The notes under the pieces are model-generated. The model saw nothing but the letters and a program-made list of their open reading frames with translations. It had not been told where the DNA came from and made no database searches. A stretch of 64,000 nucleotides of DNA from Paracrocinitomix sp039939375 (GTDB taxonomy: Bacteria > Bacteroidota > Bacteroidia > Flavobacteriales_D > Crocinitomicaceae): NCBI GenBank assembly GCA_039939375.1, contig JBDVJO010000011.1:1116001-1180000 (forward strand), read 5' to 3'. Positions 9,743 to 18,630 of this stretch are shown here, one piece after another (within the stretch, counting starts at the first letter, position 1; every line of letters begins with the position of its first letter). Position numbers and translations under genes: made by a program.

Positions 9743-10693
9743 ATGATTCGATTCTTCTTGTTCTTAATTCTTACCATTCTTTTGTCTTCCAGTTTTGGTC
9801 AAGATGTCTATCAGTATGGCGATTTGTTTGGAGTGAAATACAATGGAGTTGTAGTACATAATGCCAAATACAACAAAATTGAAAAAACAGATTACTTCTT
9901 AGCAGGCAAAGATGAGCTCTATTGGTACAACCTTTCAGAAAAAGGAAAGTCTCCTGAAAAGAAGTATAAAAGATTCTTGTATCATTTGAAGAACGAATTA
10001 CTCATTGTAGGTGTAACTACTGAAGGTAAGATTGATTTATTCAACGAAACAGGAGATATATTTTATCTTGAAAATGGTGATTATGATAAGGTAAAATCAA
10101 CCTTTGACATTTCATTTCGCATGTATGATTCAAAACTTCTACTCGTTTCAAAAAACGGAAAGAAAGGGCTTTATAATTGGGTGCATCAAAAAGAAGTGCT
10201 GGCTCCACTATATGATGACATTAAAATTCATTCTGATTGCTCAAATCAAGGCAAGCGCATGCTTTATTTGCGGGATGAAAAATATAACCTACTACTGAAT
10301 CCATATGGCGAAATAGTTTTCAGATTTAGAAATACTCAAATTGATGATATTTCAGATCAGGATAACTGTGATGGATATATGTTGAAAAGGAGAAATAGAA
10401 TAGGGTATATGAGGGGATTAAAATCTGGCAAGTACTTTCTGATTAAACCCGTTTATGACAAATTATTTTTCTTAGAAGACAATGGTGATTTGATAAAGTG
10501 TTTAAAGGGGAGCAAGTATGGACTTTATTATAAAAATAAGATGATTCTCCCTTGCAAATACGATAAGATAGAGATTACCGATAATGGGTATGTTTTAGGA
10601 ATCGCTATTAAAAACTTAAAAAAGTTGACTTTTGATAAAGAGGGAGTAATTGTTAAAGTAGAGTCGATTTATTATGAAGATGAGCACTTCTGA
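9743..10693 (+). CDS. Secreted WG-repeat-like protein
   Basis: 316 residues from the ATG at 9743, chosen because it places the signal peptide 'MIRFFLFLILTILLSSSFGQ' at the N-terminus; ATG 9728 is an alternative. The body has diverged WG-type repeats, recognisable as 'K.GKKGLYNW....VLAPLYDDIKI' and 'KGSKYGLYYKNKMILPCKYDKIEI', which alternate a Gly-Leu-Tyr strand with a 'P.YD.I' strand. WG repeats are common in Bacteroidota exported proteins of unknown function. A similar gene lies at 21446. Confidence 0.65.
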   Translation: MIRFFLFLILTILLSSSFGQDVYQYGDLFGVKYNGVVVHNAKYNKIEKTDYFLAGKDELYWYNLSEKGKSPEKKYKRFLYHLKNELLIVGVTTEGKIDLFNETGDIFYLENGDYDKVKSTFDISFRMYDSKLLLVSKNGKKGLYNWVHQKEVLAPLYDDIKIHSDCSNQGKRMLYLRDEKYNLLLNPYGEIVFRFRNTQIDDISDQDNCDGYMLKRRNRIGYMRGLKSGKYFLIKPVYDKLFFLEDNGDLIKCLKGSKYGLYYKNKMILPCKYDKIEITDNGYVLGIAIKNLKKLTFDKEGVIVKVESIYYEDEHF

Positions 10694-10763
10694 TAATGTT
10701 CATGATTTATTAAGGTTTTAGTAACTCTTTAAGTGAGTAAACTAGACGAACTTTGCGAAAAAA

Positions 10764-11384
10764 ATGGAAATATTTTTCTTAAGTTTTGCAGCATTATTCT
10801 CAGTTATTAACCCTTTGGGTACCGTTCCTATTTTCGTTGGCTTGACGGCTGATAACACAAAGACCGAGAAAAGAATAATTTCAATATACACAGCATTATA
10901 TGTGCTATTGATATTGGGGGTGTCGTTTTATCTAGGTCAGTATATACTATCATTTTTTGGGGTAAGTTTAGAGGCTTTACAAATTGCTGGAGGTTTGATT
11001 ATTGCTTCATCAGGTTTCGCACTCTTAAAGGGTAATTTTACAGAACACAAAGGGATGAAAAAAAGAGAGAAGGATGATGCCTTCAATCGGTCTGAAGTTT
11101 CTCTTACACCACTAGCAATTCCAATGCTGGCAGGACCGGGAACGATTAGTTTATTGATTTCGTATCAACAAGAATATGCTGAGATGACTCATCAATTATA
11201 CATTATTGCGGCCATTTTAATGGTGAGTGTTTCTATATTCTTAATTCTGATTAGCGGAGACTTTATCGTTAAACGTATGGGAGCTTCAGGAATCAATGCT
11301 TTGTCAAGAATTATAGGCTTTATTGTGATTGCTATAGGTGTTCAGTATTTAATTTCAGCAATTGACAAGCTTTATTTAATTTGA
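10764..11384 (+). CDS. MarC-family integral membrane protein
   Basis: 206 residues with six predicted transmembrane helices and the family-typical N-terminus 'FAALFSVINPLGTVPIF' and central 'PLAIPMLAGPGTIS'. Despite its name, the MarC/SnatA family is not established as a multidrug pump, and its substrate here is unknown. The last nine bases overlap the end of the convergent EEP gene, and the shared region is a near-perfect palindrome (11374-11391). Confidence 0.88.
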   Translation: MEIFFLSFAALFSVINPLGTVPIFVGLTADNTKTEKRIISIYTALYVLLILGVSFYLGQYILSFFGVSLEALQIAGGLIIASSGFALLKGNFTEHKGMKKREKDDAFNRSEVSLTPLAIPMLAGPGTISLLISYQQEYAEMTHQLYIIAAILMVSVSIFLILISGDFIVKRMGASGINALSRIIGFIVIAIGVQYLISAIDKLYLI

Positions 11385-11391
11385 ATTAAAT
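11374..11391. repeat. Palindrome at overlapping convergent gene ends
   Basis: ATTTAATT (11374-11381), TG, AATTAAAT (11384-11391): an 8-bp perfect inverted repeat containing the stop codons of both the marC-like gene (TGA 11382-11384) and the minus-strand EEP gene (TAA from 11378). Confidence 0.6.
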
Positions 11392-12422
11392 AAAATATCT
11401 AAATAAATAGGAAGGTGATCGGAGTATCCGCCGTGATATTTAAAACCGATATAAGTTCTGTTAGTGATTTCCCCAATTCCATCTTTTTCTTTTTCGAGTA
11501 AATATTGAGCATCAAATATTTGTGCCAATTTCATGTAGGTTTGAAAGCCTGAGCTCCCATTTATGAGTCCCGGGGTGACTACAAATTGATCTAAAATTCC
11601 CCATTCATGTTGGTATTTATGCGTACCCTTTTTGAATTCATATTGCCAAACCATATTAAGTAAATCGCCATCTTTCATTTCAGAGGTGTCTTTTGTTGCG
11701 CGTAAAATATCTTTCATAGAGGGGTCATCTGGGTGATCATTAAAATCGCCCATTGCTACGATTGCTGCATTGGGAGTAACTGCTAAAATAGAATCGTATT
11801 TTTCTCTTAAGGTTTGAGCCGCAAAGTCACGCTTTGGAGCTGTTACTAATTGCCCACCATATCTAGATGGCCAGTGGTTAACGAATAAATGCAAGGTGTC
11901 TTTCCCTGCAATTCCTTTTGCGTATAATATATCTCTTGTGGGTCTGCTGTCTTCTCCGAAATCTAAGCGAAATGCCTTATAAGTTTGAAGCTTAAAGTAC
12001 TTGGGGCGATATAAAAAAGCGACATCTATTCCCCTGTTATCACCAGATTCTTGATGAATAATTTCATAACCAAACTTTTTAAGAGGTGAAGAATAAACTA
12101 AATCTTGCAAGCATTGAATGTCCTCTACTTCGCAAAGTCCAATAACTGCTGGTGGACCCCATTCTCCAACGGCTAATGCAGTTTTACCTACTTTGTTAAT
12201 CTTGTCATAATATCTTCTAAAGGTCCAATAGCGATCGCCTTCTGGAGTGAATTCATCATCATTCTTTAAGCTATCGTTGGATGGATGAAATAGGTTTTCA
12301 ACATTGTAAAACATGATTCTAATTCCATTATTCAATTCTTGAGGGTTCTGACTCCAAGTTGAAAACGTGCTAAAGAATACGAGCAGTGCTGTTATTTTTT
12401 TAATTTGAGTGAAATCCACCAT
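11376..12422 (-). CDS. Exported endonuclease/exonuclease/phosphatase (EEP) family protein
   Basis: 348 residues with a hydrophobic signal-like N-terminus ('ITALLVFFSTFSTWSQ'). EEP fold motifs: 'RIMFYNVENLF' (N and catalytic-site strand), 'IGLCEVED' (metal-binding Glu), 'FVNHWPSR', 'MGDFNDHPDD' and C-terminal 'YSDHLPIYLDI' (catalytic Asp-His). Such proteins hydrolyse phosphodiesters; whether this one acts on DNA, lipid or another substrate cannot be read from sequence. It is the last gene of a three-gene operon, and its start overlaps the upstream gene by 31 nt. Confidence 0.85.
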   Translation of the reverse strand: MVDFTQIKKITALLVFFSTFSTWSQNPQELNNGIRIMFYNVENLFHPSNDSLKNDDEFTPEGDRYWTFRRYYDKINKVGKTALAVGEWGPPAVIGLCEVEDIQCLQDLVYSSPLKKFGYEIIHQESGDNRGIDVAFLYRPKYFKLQTYKAFRLDFGEDSRPTRDILYAKGIAGKDTLHLFVNHWPSRYGGQLVTAPKRDFAAQTLREKYDSILAVTPNAAIVAMGDFNDHPDDPSMKDILRATKDTSEMKDGDLLNMVWQYEFKKGTHKYQHEWGILDQFVVTPGLINGSSGFQTYMKLAQIFDAQYLLEKEKDGIGEITNRTYIGFKYHGGYSDHLPIYLDILFNSN

Positions 12423-12811
12423 AGAATTGAAAAAAGAATGGTTGCAATTATGAGAACCAAGGCAATTTTAAGAAATAAAGGATAAGTAATCAAATGTTCA
12501 GAGGTATTTCCTTGAACAATTGCATTAATAGGCGTAAATCCAACCGCTAGCCAAACAGATATATATGAAAGGGTAAATCCCATTTCTTGCACCGATTTGC
12601 CCATAGGATGTTTCCGAACATCCCCGAGATAAATTTTAAATGGAAGGAGTAAAATATACTTGAGTCCTTTTTCTAACCAGTAAGCTAAAAAAATAATCCC
12701 CGTCCAAGAAAGAATCTCAGAACGGGGAATTTCAAATAATATACTAGAAAGTTCTAGTCCTAAATAAATTACGAGTAGTGTAATGAGAACAAGAACGGTC
12801 GTTTTAATCAT
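12392..12811 (-). CDS. Small multi-spanning membrane protein, unknown
   Basis: 139 residues with about four hydrophobic helices (roughly 4-25, 35-60, 78-98, 112-135) and a basic C-terminus. It sits between an SPFH protein and an EEP enzyme, overlapping both (8 nt at its start, 31 nt at its end), so the three are almost certainly co-translated. SPFH proteins commonly neighbour NfeD-type partners, but this protein lacks the OB-fold of NfeD. It may be a different membrane partner (inference). Confidence 0.6.
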   Translation of the reverse strand: MIKTTVLVLITLLVIYLGLELSSILFEIPRSEILSWTGIIFLAYWLEKGLKYILLLPFKIYLGDVRKHPMGKSVQEMGFTLSYISVWLAVGFTPINAIVQGNTSEHLITYPLFLKIALVLIIATILFSILWWISLKLKK

Positions 12812-13754
12812 CTTGTTTCTTCTCTCCTCTGGCTTCAGAAATTGTTTCGTTCAGTTTTGCTCCAACCAAAGTACCGTTGATGATTTGAGATTGGAAGTCA
12901 GCCATAGCAGCCGGTGTATGCGGAATTAAGATAGAACTGTTTTTTCCATTTGCACCAATGCTATTTAAGGTATCAAAATATTGCGTCATCAAAACAAATT
13001 GCATCACTTCTTCGTGCGTGATTGACTTTAAAGATTTTTGAAAATCCTCAACTGACTCTTTAAATCCACGAACAATTTCAAGACGTTGTTGTGCAATACC
13101 TTCACCAGAAAGTCGCTTTGACTCGGCATCAGCTTCTGCGGCTTTTACCACTCTAATTTTAGCAGCCTCAGCCTCTTCCATTGTCGCCTCTTTGTCTCTT
13201 TTAGCGGCGTTAATTCTGTTCATTGATTCTTTAACATGTGCATCAGGATCAATATCAGTTATCAATGCTTTTACAATTTTATAACCATAATCATCCATTG
13301 AGTCTGCTAAGTTTTGTCTGACCGCAACCGCAATTTCTTCCTTTTTGGCAAAAACATCATCTAATTCCATTTTAGGAACTTCTGCTCTTACGTCATCAAA
13401 TACATAAGATGAAATTTGATGTCTTGGATTATCTAATGAATAAAACGCTTGATGGAGTTTGTCTTTCATTACTTGAAATTGCACAGAGACTCTAATATGT
13501 ACAAATACGTCATCATGCGTTTTTGTTTCTACATCAACATCTAACTGTTGAACCCTTAAGTTGATAACACCTGCTTTTTGGTCAACAAAAGGAATGATAA
13601 ATCCGAGTCCAGCTGGTGCCATTTTTTTAAACTTTCCTAGTCGTTGGATTACTCTAATTGTTTTTTCTTGCACTAGAATTACAGATTTAATAATCAATAA
13701 GAGAATTAAAACAGCAATTACCCCATACATGATTAAGGTATTTTGGTCGTTCAT
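12804..13754 (-). CDS. SPFH/Band 7 (stomatin-like, QmcA-type) protein
   Basis: 316 residues: an N-terminal transmembrane segment (about 8-27), then the SPFH domain starting 'EKTIRVIQRLGKF..M.PAGLGFIIPF', then a charged coiled-coil region (about 180-235, rich in Ala/Glu/Lys), then a C-terminal 'SILIPHTP' segment. Known role of the family: oligomeric membrane scaffold, often around proteases or lipid microdomains. First gene of the operon with 12392 and 11376. Confidence 0.9.
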   Translation of the reverse strand: MNDQNTLIMYGVIAVLILLLIIKSVILVQEKTIRVIQRLGKFKKMAPAGLGFIIPFVDQKAGVINLRVQQLDVDVETKTHDDVFVHIRVSVQFQVMKDKLHQAFYSLDNPRHQISSYVFDDVRAEVPKMELDDVFAKKEEIAVAVRQNLADSMDDYGYKIVKALITDIDPDAHVKESMNRINAAKRDKEATMEEAEAAKIRVVKAAEADAESKRLSGEGIAQQRLEIVRGFKESVEDFQKSLKSITHEEVMQFVLMTQYFDTLNSIGANGKNSSILIPHTPAAMADFQSQIINGTLVGAKLNETISEARGEKKQDD

Positions 13755-13982
13755 ATGATTTAATTTAATGCCCTAGAAAAGATAAGAGAGGGCGTTTTTT
13801 ACTTTTAATTAAAGATAGCAATTATTTGTTCTGGGCTAATTGGTTTTGCATTCTTATTTTTTTTGTTTGATCAGTCAACTTTTTAGAATTCAATCGATTA
13901 TTTCAATATTCAAAATTTTTCTGTATTTTGAAGCTGTTTTTGCCACAGTGAATTTTATTATCGAGAACGAACTTTAACTGTT

Positions 13983-14927
13983 ATGATAGATTTTTTCATT
14001 ACCATTTTTTCCAAATATCCTGGATTAATTGTAGGAGGCGTAATACTTGGATTTATTGGTCTGGTTTCGCAAATGTCGCTTTACGCTAAAGCTGGACAGC
14101 CAGCAATTGCGGCACTCGTTCCGGTTTGGAATGTTATGGTTTTTTGTAAAGTAGTAGGGCGACCGGCATCTCATGCGTGGTTTTTAATTATTCCTGGAAT
14201 CGTCATGATGGGAATCGTGATTGCTTTTTGGCCAATAATAGATGGGCTCTTTCCAGCTTATGTAGAAAATGACGGAATTTGGTTAGCTCCAAAGCACAGT
14301 TTGTCTGAGGCAACCGTACCTTTTATAATTATGGGAGTGGCTGCTTTGCCTTTGATTTATTTTGTAATCGTCATGTTTACAGAGGTATGTGACTCTTTTG
14401 GGAAGCATTCAATGATAGATAAAGTGTTGTGTGTAATCTTTAATGGATTCTACATTTTATTCGTTTTGGGTATTTCGTCTGCAGTTTACGAATCACCGTG
14501 GTGGGCAAGGAAAAGAGGGAAACCTTATTATATGCCAGACTTTAAACATAAAGGCAAAAAGTATTTAGTGACACCTGAAGGTCCATTAACTGGAGACTAT
14601 CGAAAGCAAAAAATGAAAGTGGCTATCGTAGATGAAAAAGTTGCTGAAGAAGTAGATCCAGAAAAAATTGCTGCAGAAAAATTTGGGAATAAAAAAACAG
14701 ATTCGATTTCTGAAAAAGCTGCTGGCAATGTTGAGAAAGTAGCAGAGAAAAAAGCAGAAAAACCCATTGAGGAAGCTGCTAAAAAAGAAGAAAAAGTTGT
14801 TGAGAAGAAAGGAGAGATAAAGAAACCTGCTGCTAAATCAACCGCTAAAAAAGAGCCGAAATTAAAAGCTGATGGTACCCCAATGACTTGGAGAGAAGAG
14901 ATGGCTGAGAAATATAAGAAGAAGTAA
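13983..14927 (+). CDS. DUF5684-like membrane protein with long Lys/Glu/Ala tail
   Basis: 314 residues. The first ~190 hold four or five transmembrane helices with the conserved 'KAGQPAIAALVPVWNVMVFCKVVGRPASHAWFLIIPGI', which I recognise as the DUF5684 type common in Bacteroidota. After about residue 215 there is a highly charged, low-complexity tail (Lys, Glu, Ala) of ~95 residues ending 'TWREEMAEKYKKK', probably cytoplasmic and possibly helical. Function unknown. It heads an operon with a small membrane protein and a murein peptidase. Confidence 0.7.
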   Translation: MIDFFITIFSKYPGLIVGGVILGFIGLVSQMSLYAKAGQPAIAALVPVWNVMVFCKVVGRPASHAWFLIIPGIVMMGIVIAFWPIIDGLFPAYVENDGIWLAPKHSLSEATVPFIIMGVAALPLIYFVIVMFTEVCDSFGKHSMIDKVLCVIFNGFYILFVLGISSAVYESPWWARKRGKPYYMPDFKHKGKKYLVTPEGPLTGDYRKQKMKVAIVDEKVAEEVDPEKIAAEKFGNKKTDSISEKAAGNVEKVAEKKAEKPIEEAAKKEEKVVEKKGEIKKPAAKSTAKKEPKLKADGTPMTWREEMAEKYKKK

Positions 14928-14929
14928 TT

Positions 14930-15199
14930 GTGGATTTGAAATTCTTTTTGCTCGCATTTTCGTTTCCTGCGATTGCTTTTGGTCTGTTGAGTTATGTAGT
15001 GTTTAAATACAAGCAAAACATCCGTCCACTAGTTTATATATTAGTGATTTTCATTAGCCTGAATATTGTGCATTATAAATTCGGAATATTCAGTTCGTCA
15101 ACCGCGTTAATCTGGTTGTTTGTGATTAATACCGAAGCGCTAATTGTTTATGTTTTTGCCTTGTTAGGCCTAAGAAAGTTAAAACGATTATCCCAGTGA
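14930..15199 (+). CDS. Small three-helix membrane protein
   Basis: 89 residues, mostly hydrophobic with three predicted helices (about 3-23, 31-50, 57-82). It starts with GTG at 14930, two bases after the previous stop; no in-frame ATG gives a sensible N-terminus. Its stop overlaps the GTG start of the next gene (GTGA, 15196-15199), indicating translational coupling. No family recognised. Confidence 0.6.
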   Translation: MDLKFFLLAFSFPAIAFGLLSYVVFKYKQNIRPLVYILVIFISLNIVHYKFGIFSSSTALIWLFVINTEALIVYVFALLGLRKLKRLSQ

Positions 15200-15978
15200 A
15201 AGTATTGGTTGCTGTCTTCCTATTGTTAGTTTCAAGTAGTTCTCTTTCTCAATTAGAATTTTTGCTGAAAGATTCAATCCGAATTCAAAAAGAAAAGATT
15301 GGAGATCAAACTGTAGCAGAGTATTTGAGCACTATCAATGAAGATTCTTTACCAAGCTCTTCAGAAGGTGTGGTTTCAAACGGAAGGCTCAAAAACGGAA
15401 AATTAATACCTTTTTATGGAAGTAATTTTCAGTATTTTGATTCTATTTCTTACATGAGTAATCGCGCGTTTGTTCATGATAAAGTTAGGAGTACAATTTT
15501 GGCGGCGTATGGACTTCTTGAGAAAGATTATCCAAAACGAAAATTCTTTATCATGGAATGTTCTAAGGCGCACGGTGGAGAAATGTTCCCCCATAAAACG
15601 CATCAAAATGGAATGAGTGTAGACTTTATGATGCCATTAATCAAAGACAACAAAGCTTATTACGGATTGGATACTATTGGAGCCGATCATTATTGGTTGA
15701 GTGTTGATAATTCAGGTAAGTACAACAAAGACAAATCTATTTCAATTGATTTTGAAACCGTTGCTTTACATATTTTGCGCCTAAATGAAGCCGCGAAAAG
15801 ATTTGGTTTGAAAGTGGCAAAAGTCATCATTAAAATTGAACTGAAAGATGAATTATTTCTTGGTGAGCAGGGTAAAAGACTAAAAGAAAGTAACATTTAT
15901 GTTGTTCAGAAATTATCACCAATAATAAATTCTTTGCATGATGATCATTTTCACATTGACTTTGAATTTTTAAACTGA
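15196..15978 (+). CDS. Exported penicillin-insensitive murein endopeptidase-like (peptidase M74/MepA-type)
   Basis: 260 residues with signal peptide (ending about SLSQ). Zinc-site motifs fit the MepA/LAS family: 'PHKTHQNGMSVDFM' (His...Asp) in the middle and 'LHDDHFHIDF' at the C-terminus (His-x-His). MepA cleaves the D-Ala-meso-Dap crosslink of peptidoglycan; I infer a periplasmic murein hydrolase. GTG start overlaps the previous gene by 4 nt. The insertion between the two zinc motifs is longer than in classic LAS enzymes. Confidence 0.72.
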   Translation: MKVLVAVFLLLVSSSSLSQLEFLLKDSIRIQKEKIGDQTVAEYLSTINEDSLPSSSEGVVSNGRLKNGKLIPFYGSNFQYFDSISYMSNRAFVHDKVRSTILAAYGLLEKDYPKRKFFIMECSKAHGGEMFPHKTHQNGMSVDFMMPLIKDNKAYYGLDTIGADHYWLSVDNSGKYNKDKSISIDFETVALHILRLNEAAKRFGLKVAKVIIKIELKDELFLGEQGKRLKESNIYVVQKLSPIINSLHDDHFHIDFEFLN

Positions 15979-16072
15979 TTGAGCTGTTCTAAATTGAAAT
16001 TCAGATAATTAACTGCGAAATAATTTTTCTATTTTTAATAAATGCACCATCTTTGCTCGCTGAAATTGAGCC

Positions 16073-17950
16073 GTGAAGAAAATTACCCTGATATTACTGT
16101 TATTGTTAAGTCAAATAGTCTATTCTTCAGATTTTTTGGATAGAGAGTATTATTTGGTAGACTCGCTTTCTGAATTTGATCTAAGTGCTACTCAAAAATT
16201 AAATGTAGACGCTGCTTTAGAGCAGTATCATGCTTCCGATGATCCTTTGGCAAAACTTGAAGTATTATCTAAAGTTCTGGATGAACTAGATGGTAACTCG
16301 TTCTTATACAAATATGCTCGAGTAATGCTCAGTTCAAGTTATTTTAAAATGTTTTCTAAAAACATAGAAGAAAATGACCGTCACGAATACTTTAGGTACT
16401 TTTCAATGGGCCTCAATCGCTTGGGGGAAGAACAAATAGATAAAGGAAACCTACTTAAATCATTGGATTATTTTTTTACATGTATTGACTTTATTAAAGA
16501 TTTTGCTGAACCACAAGATTATATCAATATTTATACGAATATTGGAAGGTGTTATTTTCATCAAGGAAATCTTGAACAATCTGAGAAATATTTAAAGTTG
16601 GCTTATGAGTGTTCTTTTAATTCAGATGATCTTGCTCAAAAAGCCATTGTGATTAATAATTTGGCAGTTATTTACCAAGAACAAGGTGATTTAGAATTGT
16701 CCTTGAAATATCATTTTGAGTCACTTGATTTAAGTGAGTCTATTAAAAACCTAGAAGCAGCAGCAATGTCTTACAATAACATTGGTGGAATATATTGCCA
16801 GAACTATTCAGATAGTATTGATAAAGGAGTGCATTATTTATCTAAAGCGTTAAAAACTTTCAAAAACTTAAGTAACAATACTTGGACTGCGTTGACCTAT
16901 GTGAAACTGTCGAAGGCTTATTTATACGGAAATCACGTAGAAGATGCTGAAATAAATGCAAATTTCGCTTTGTTATATGCTTCTAAATCCCAAGCAGTTC
17001 AGCCTGTACTCAGAGCATATAAAACTCTTTATGAAGTCAAAAACGAAATCGATAAACCGTCTGAAGCCCTAGAGTATTATCAAAAGTATGTTCACGTGCG
17101 TGATTCTATTTATAATTCAAGTATCAGCGTTGAGGCTTCAGAAAAAGAATTGGAATATCAGTACAAAACAGAAAAAGAAATCTCTGAAAAAGAACACGAA
17201 AAAATATTGGCGATCAGTAATGCAAAAGCGAATAAGCAAAAGGTAATTAATTACGGCATTATGGTAATTGTTCTGATTGTTGTGGTGTTCATTTTTATTC
17301 AAAAAAGAAGAATTAAACAGATCAAAGAACAGAAAGCAATCATTGAGCGCCAAAGTGATGAACGTAAGATTTTATTAAAAGAAATCCATCACCGTGTTAA
17401 GAATAACTTTCAAATTGTTTGCAGTGTTCTTCGCTTGCAGTCTTATGAAGAAAACAATCCCGTAATTGATAAGGCGTTTGAAGATGCTATTAATAGAATT
17501 CAATCTATGGCCGAAGTTCATGAGTTAATTTATAAAGAAGAGTCTTTTGCCAATATTAATCCGCAAATTTATTTTGAACGCTTAACCAATTCAATCACGC
17601 ATTTTTCATATGAAAAGAAAATTAGATATGTAATTGACGCAAAGATTGAATCGCTTAAAATGGAAGAGATGATCGCTTTAGGTATTGCTACGAATGAATT
17701 GATAACTAATTCAATCAAGCATGCCTTTGATGATTCAAAAGAAAGTCCAACTGTTAAGATTACGTTAGATTATGATGGAGATGAGGTGATGTTTGTGTAC
17801 AGAGATAATGGTGAAGGTTTTGATGCCCAAAGTCAAGCTACTTCTTTTGGAACAGAGTTGATAGAAACAGTAATTGATCAAATTGATGGTAAGGTATCTT
17901 ACAACGAAAACAATAAAGGTGTTTTTGCGACCATTAGATTTAAAAGTTAA
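16073..17950 (+). CDS. TPR-containing sensor histidine kinase (HisKA_2 type)
   Basis: 625 residues: signal peptide (MKKITLILLLLLSQIVYS), an extracytoplasmic region with at least five TPR repeats (about 110-350, e.g. 'TNIGRCYFHQGNLEQSEKYLKLAYE'), a coiled-coil, one transmembrane helix (about 388-408), then a HisKA_2 dimerisation domain with 'EIHHRVKNNFQIV' (phosphoacceptor His at 439/440) and a HATPase with 'LGIATNELITNSIKHAF' and 'DNGEGF'. No cognate regulator lies in its operon. GTG start at 16073. Its stop codon interlocks with that of the convergent response regulator in TTAA at 17947-17950. Confidence 0.88.
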   Translation: MKKITLILLLLLSQIVYSSDFLDREYYLVDSLSEFDLSATQKLNVDAALEQYHASDDPLAKLEVLSKVLDELDGNSFLYKYARVMLSSSYFKMFSKNIEENDRHEYFRYFSMGLNRLGEEQIDKGNLLKSLDYFFTCIDFIKDFAEPQDYINIYTNIGRCYFHQGNLEQSEKYLKLAYECSFNSDDLAQKAIVINNLAVIYQEQGDLELSLKYHFESLDLSESIKNLEAAAMSYNNIGGIYCQNYSDSIDKGVHYLSKALKTFKNLSNNTWTALTYVKLSKAYLYGNHVEDAEINANFALLYASKSQAVQPVLRAYKTLYEVKNEIDKPSEALEYYQKYVHVRDSIYNSSISVEASEKELEYQYKTEKEISEKEHEKILAISNAKANKQKVINYGIMVIVLIVVVFIFIQKRRIKQIKEQKAIIERQSDERKILLKEIHHRVKNNFQIVCSVLRLQSYEENNPVIDKAFEDAINRIQSMAEVHELIYKEESFANINPQIYFERLTNSITHFSYEKKIRYVIDAKIESLKMEEMIALGIATNELITNSIKHAFDDSKESPTVKITLDYDGDEVMFVYRDNGEGFDAQSQATSFGTELIETVIDQIDGKVSYNENNKGVFATIRFKS

Positions 17951-18630
17951 TCGACCATTAATTGAAACCCCATTTGGTGAAAGGTTTCAATTTTAATTTT
18001 GTCATCAGAAGAGAAATATTTTCGCAATTTTCCAATATACACGTCCATGCTTCTTTTGGTAAAGTAGTCGTTCTGTTTCCAGATGGTCTCTAAAGCAATG
18101 ACTCTTGGCATGATTTTTCCCATATATCGGCAAAGTAAATCAAGCAACATGGCTTCTTTTGGCGATAATTTTTGATTGCCTTTAGCGTTACTCAAAATCC
18201 TGTTCGTTGGATTGAACTCAAAGCTGCCTATGGTATAGCTTTCTTTTTGTAAGGGTAGTTCAGAGTTGTCAGAGGTTCGATTTAGTAAAGCTTTTATTTT
18301 TAGCAATAAAACTTCTGTGTCAAATGGTTTGGTCAAGTAATCGTCTGCGCCAATCTGATAACCTCTCACCATATCCTCTTTTTGGTTTTTAGCAGTTAAA
18401 AAAAAGAATGGAATGTCTTTTTCGTCTTTGATTTTCTCACCTAAAGTAAAACCGTCCATGTGCGGCATCATCACGTCTAAAATACAAAGGTCAAAATCAT
18501 TTTGCTTAACAATAGAATAGGCCTCAGCACCGTTTTGAGCCCAACATACTTCATACTGAGAAAGCTCCAAATAGTTTTTGAGCAAGGAACCAAAATTTTC
18601 TTCGTCTTCAACTAGTAAAATCTTTTTCAT
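17947..18630 (-). CDS. OmpR/PhoB-family response regulator (RprY-like)
   Basis: 227 residues. Receiver domain with acidic pocket Glu8/Asp9, phosphorylation site Asp52 ('CILDVMMPHMDG'), Thr79 region 'LTAKN' and Lys101 ('LTKPFD'). A C-terminal winged helix (about 130-227) ends 'GFQLMVD'. OmpR-family regulators usually bind direct repeats about 10 or 11 bp apart, which matches the TTTAACC repeats upstream of the operon. Cotranscribed with the kinase gene (ATGA overlap, 18627-18630). Confidence 0.92.
   Translation of the reverse strand: MKKILLVEDEENFGSLLKNYLELSQYEVCWAQNGAEAYSIVKQNDFDLCILDVMMPHMDGFTLGEKIKDEKDIPFFFLTAKNQKEDMVRGYQIGADDYLTKPFDTEVLLLKIKALLNRTSDNSELPLQKESYTIGSFEFNPTNRILSNAKGNQKLSPKEAMLLDLLCRYMGKIMPRVIALETIWKQNDYFTKRSMDVYIGKLRKYFSSDDKIKIETFHQMGFQLMVD

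Noticed and set aside
12392..12422. 31-nt overlap as evidence of a frameshifted fusion
   Set aside because: Both proteins have complete sensible ends (basic tail; signal-like N-terminus) and separate functions, so it is a normal operon overlap.
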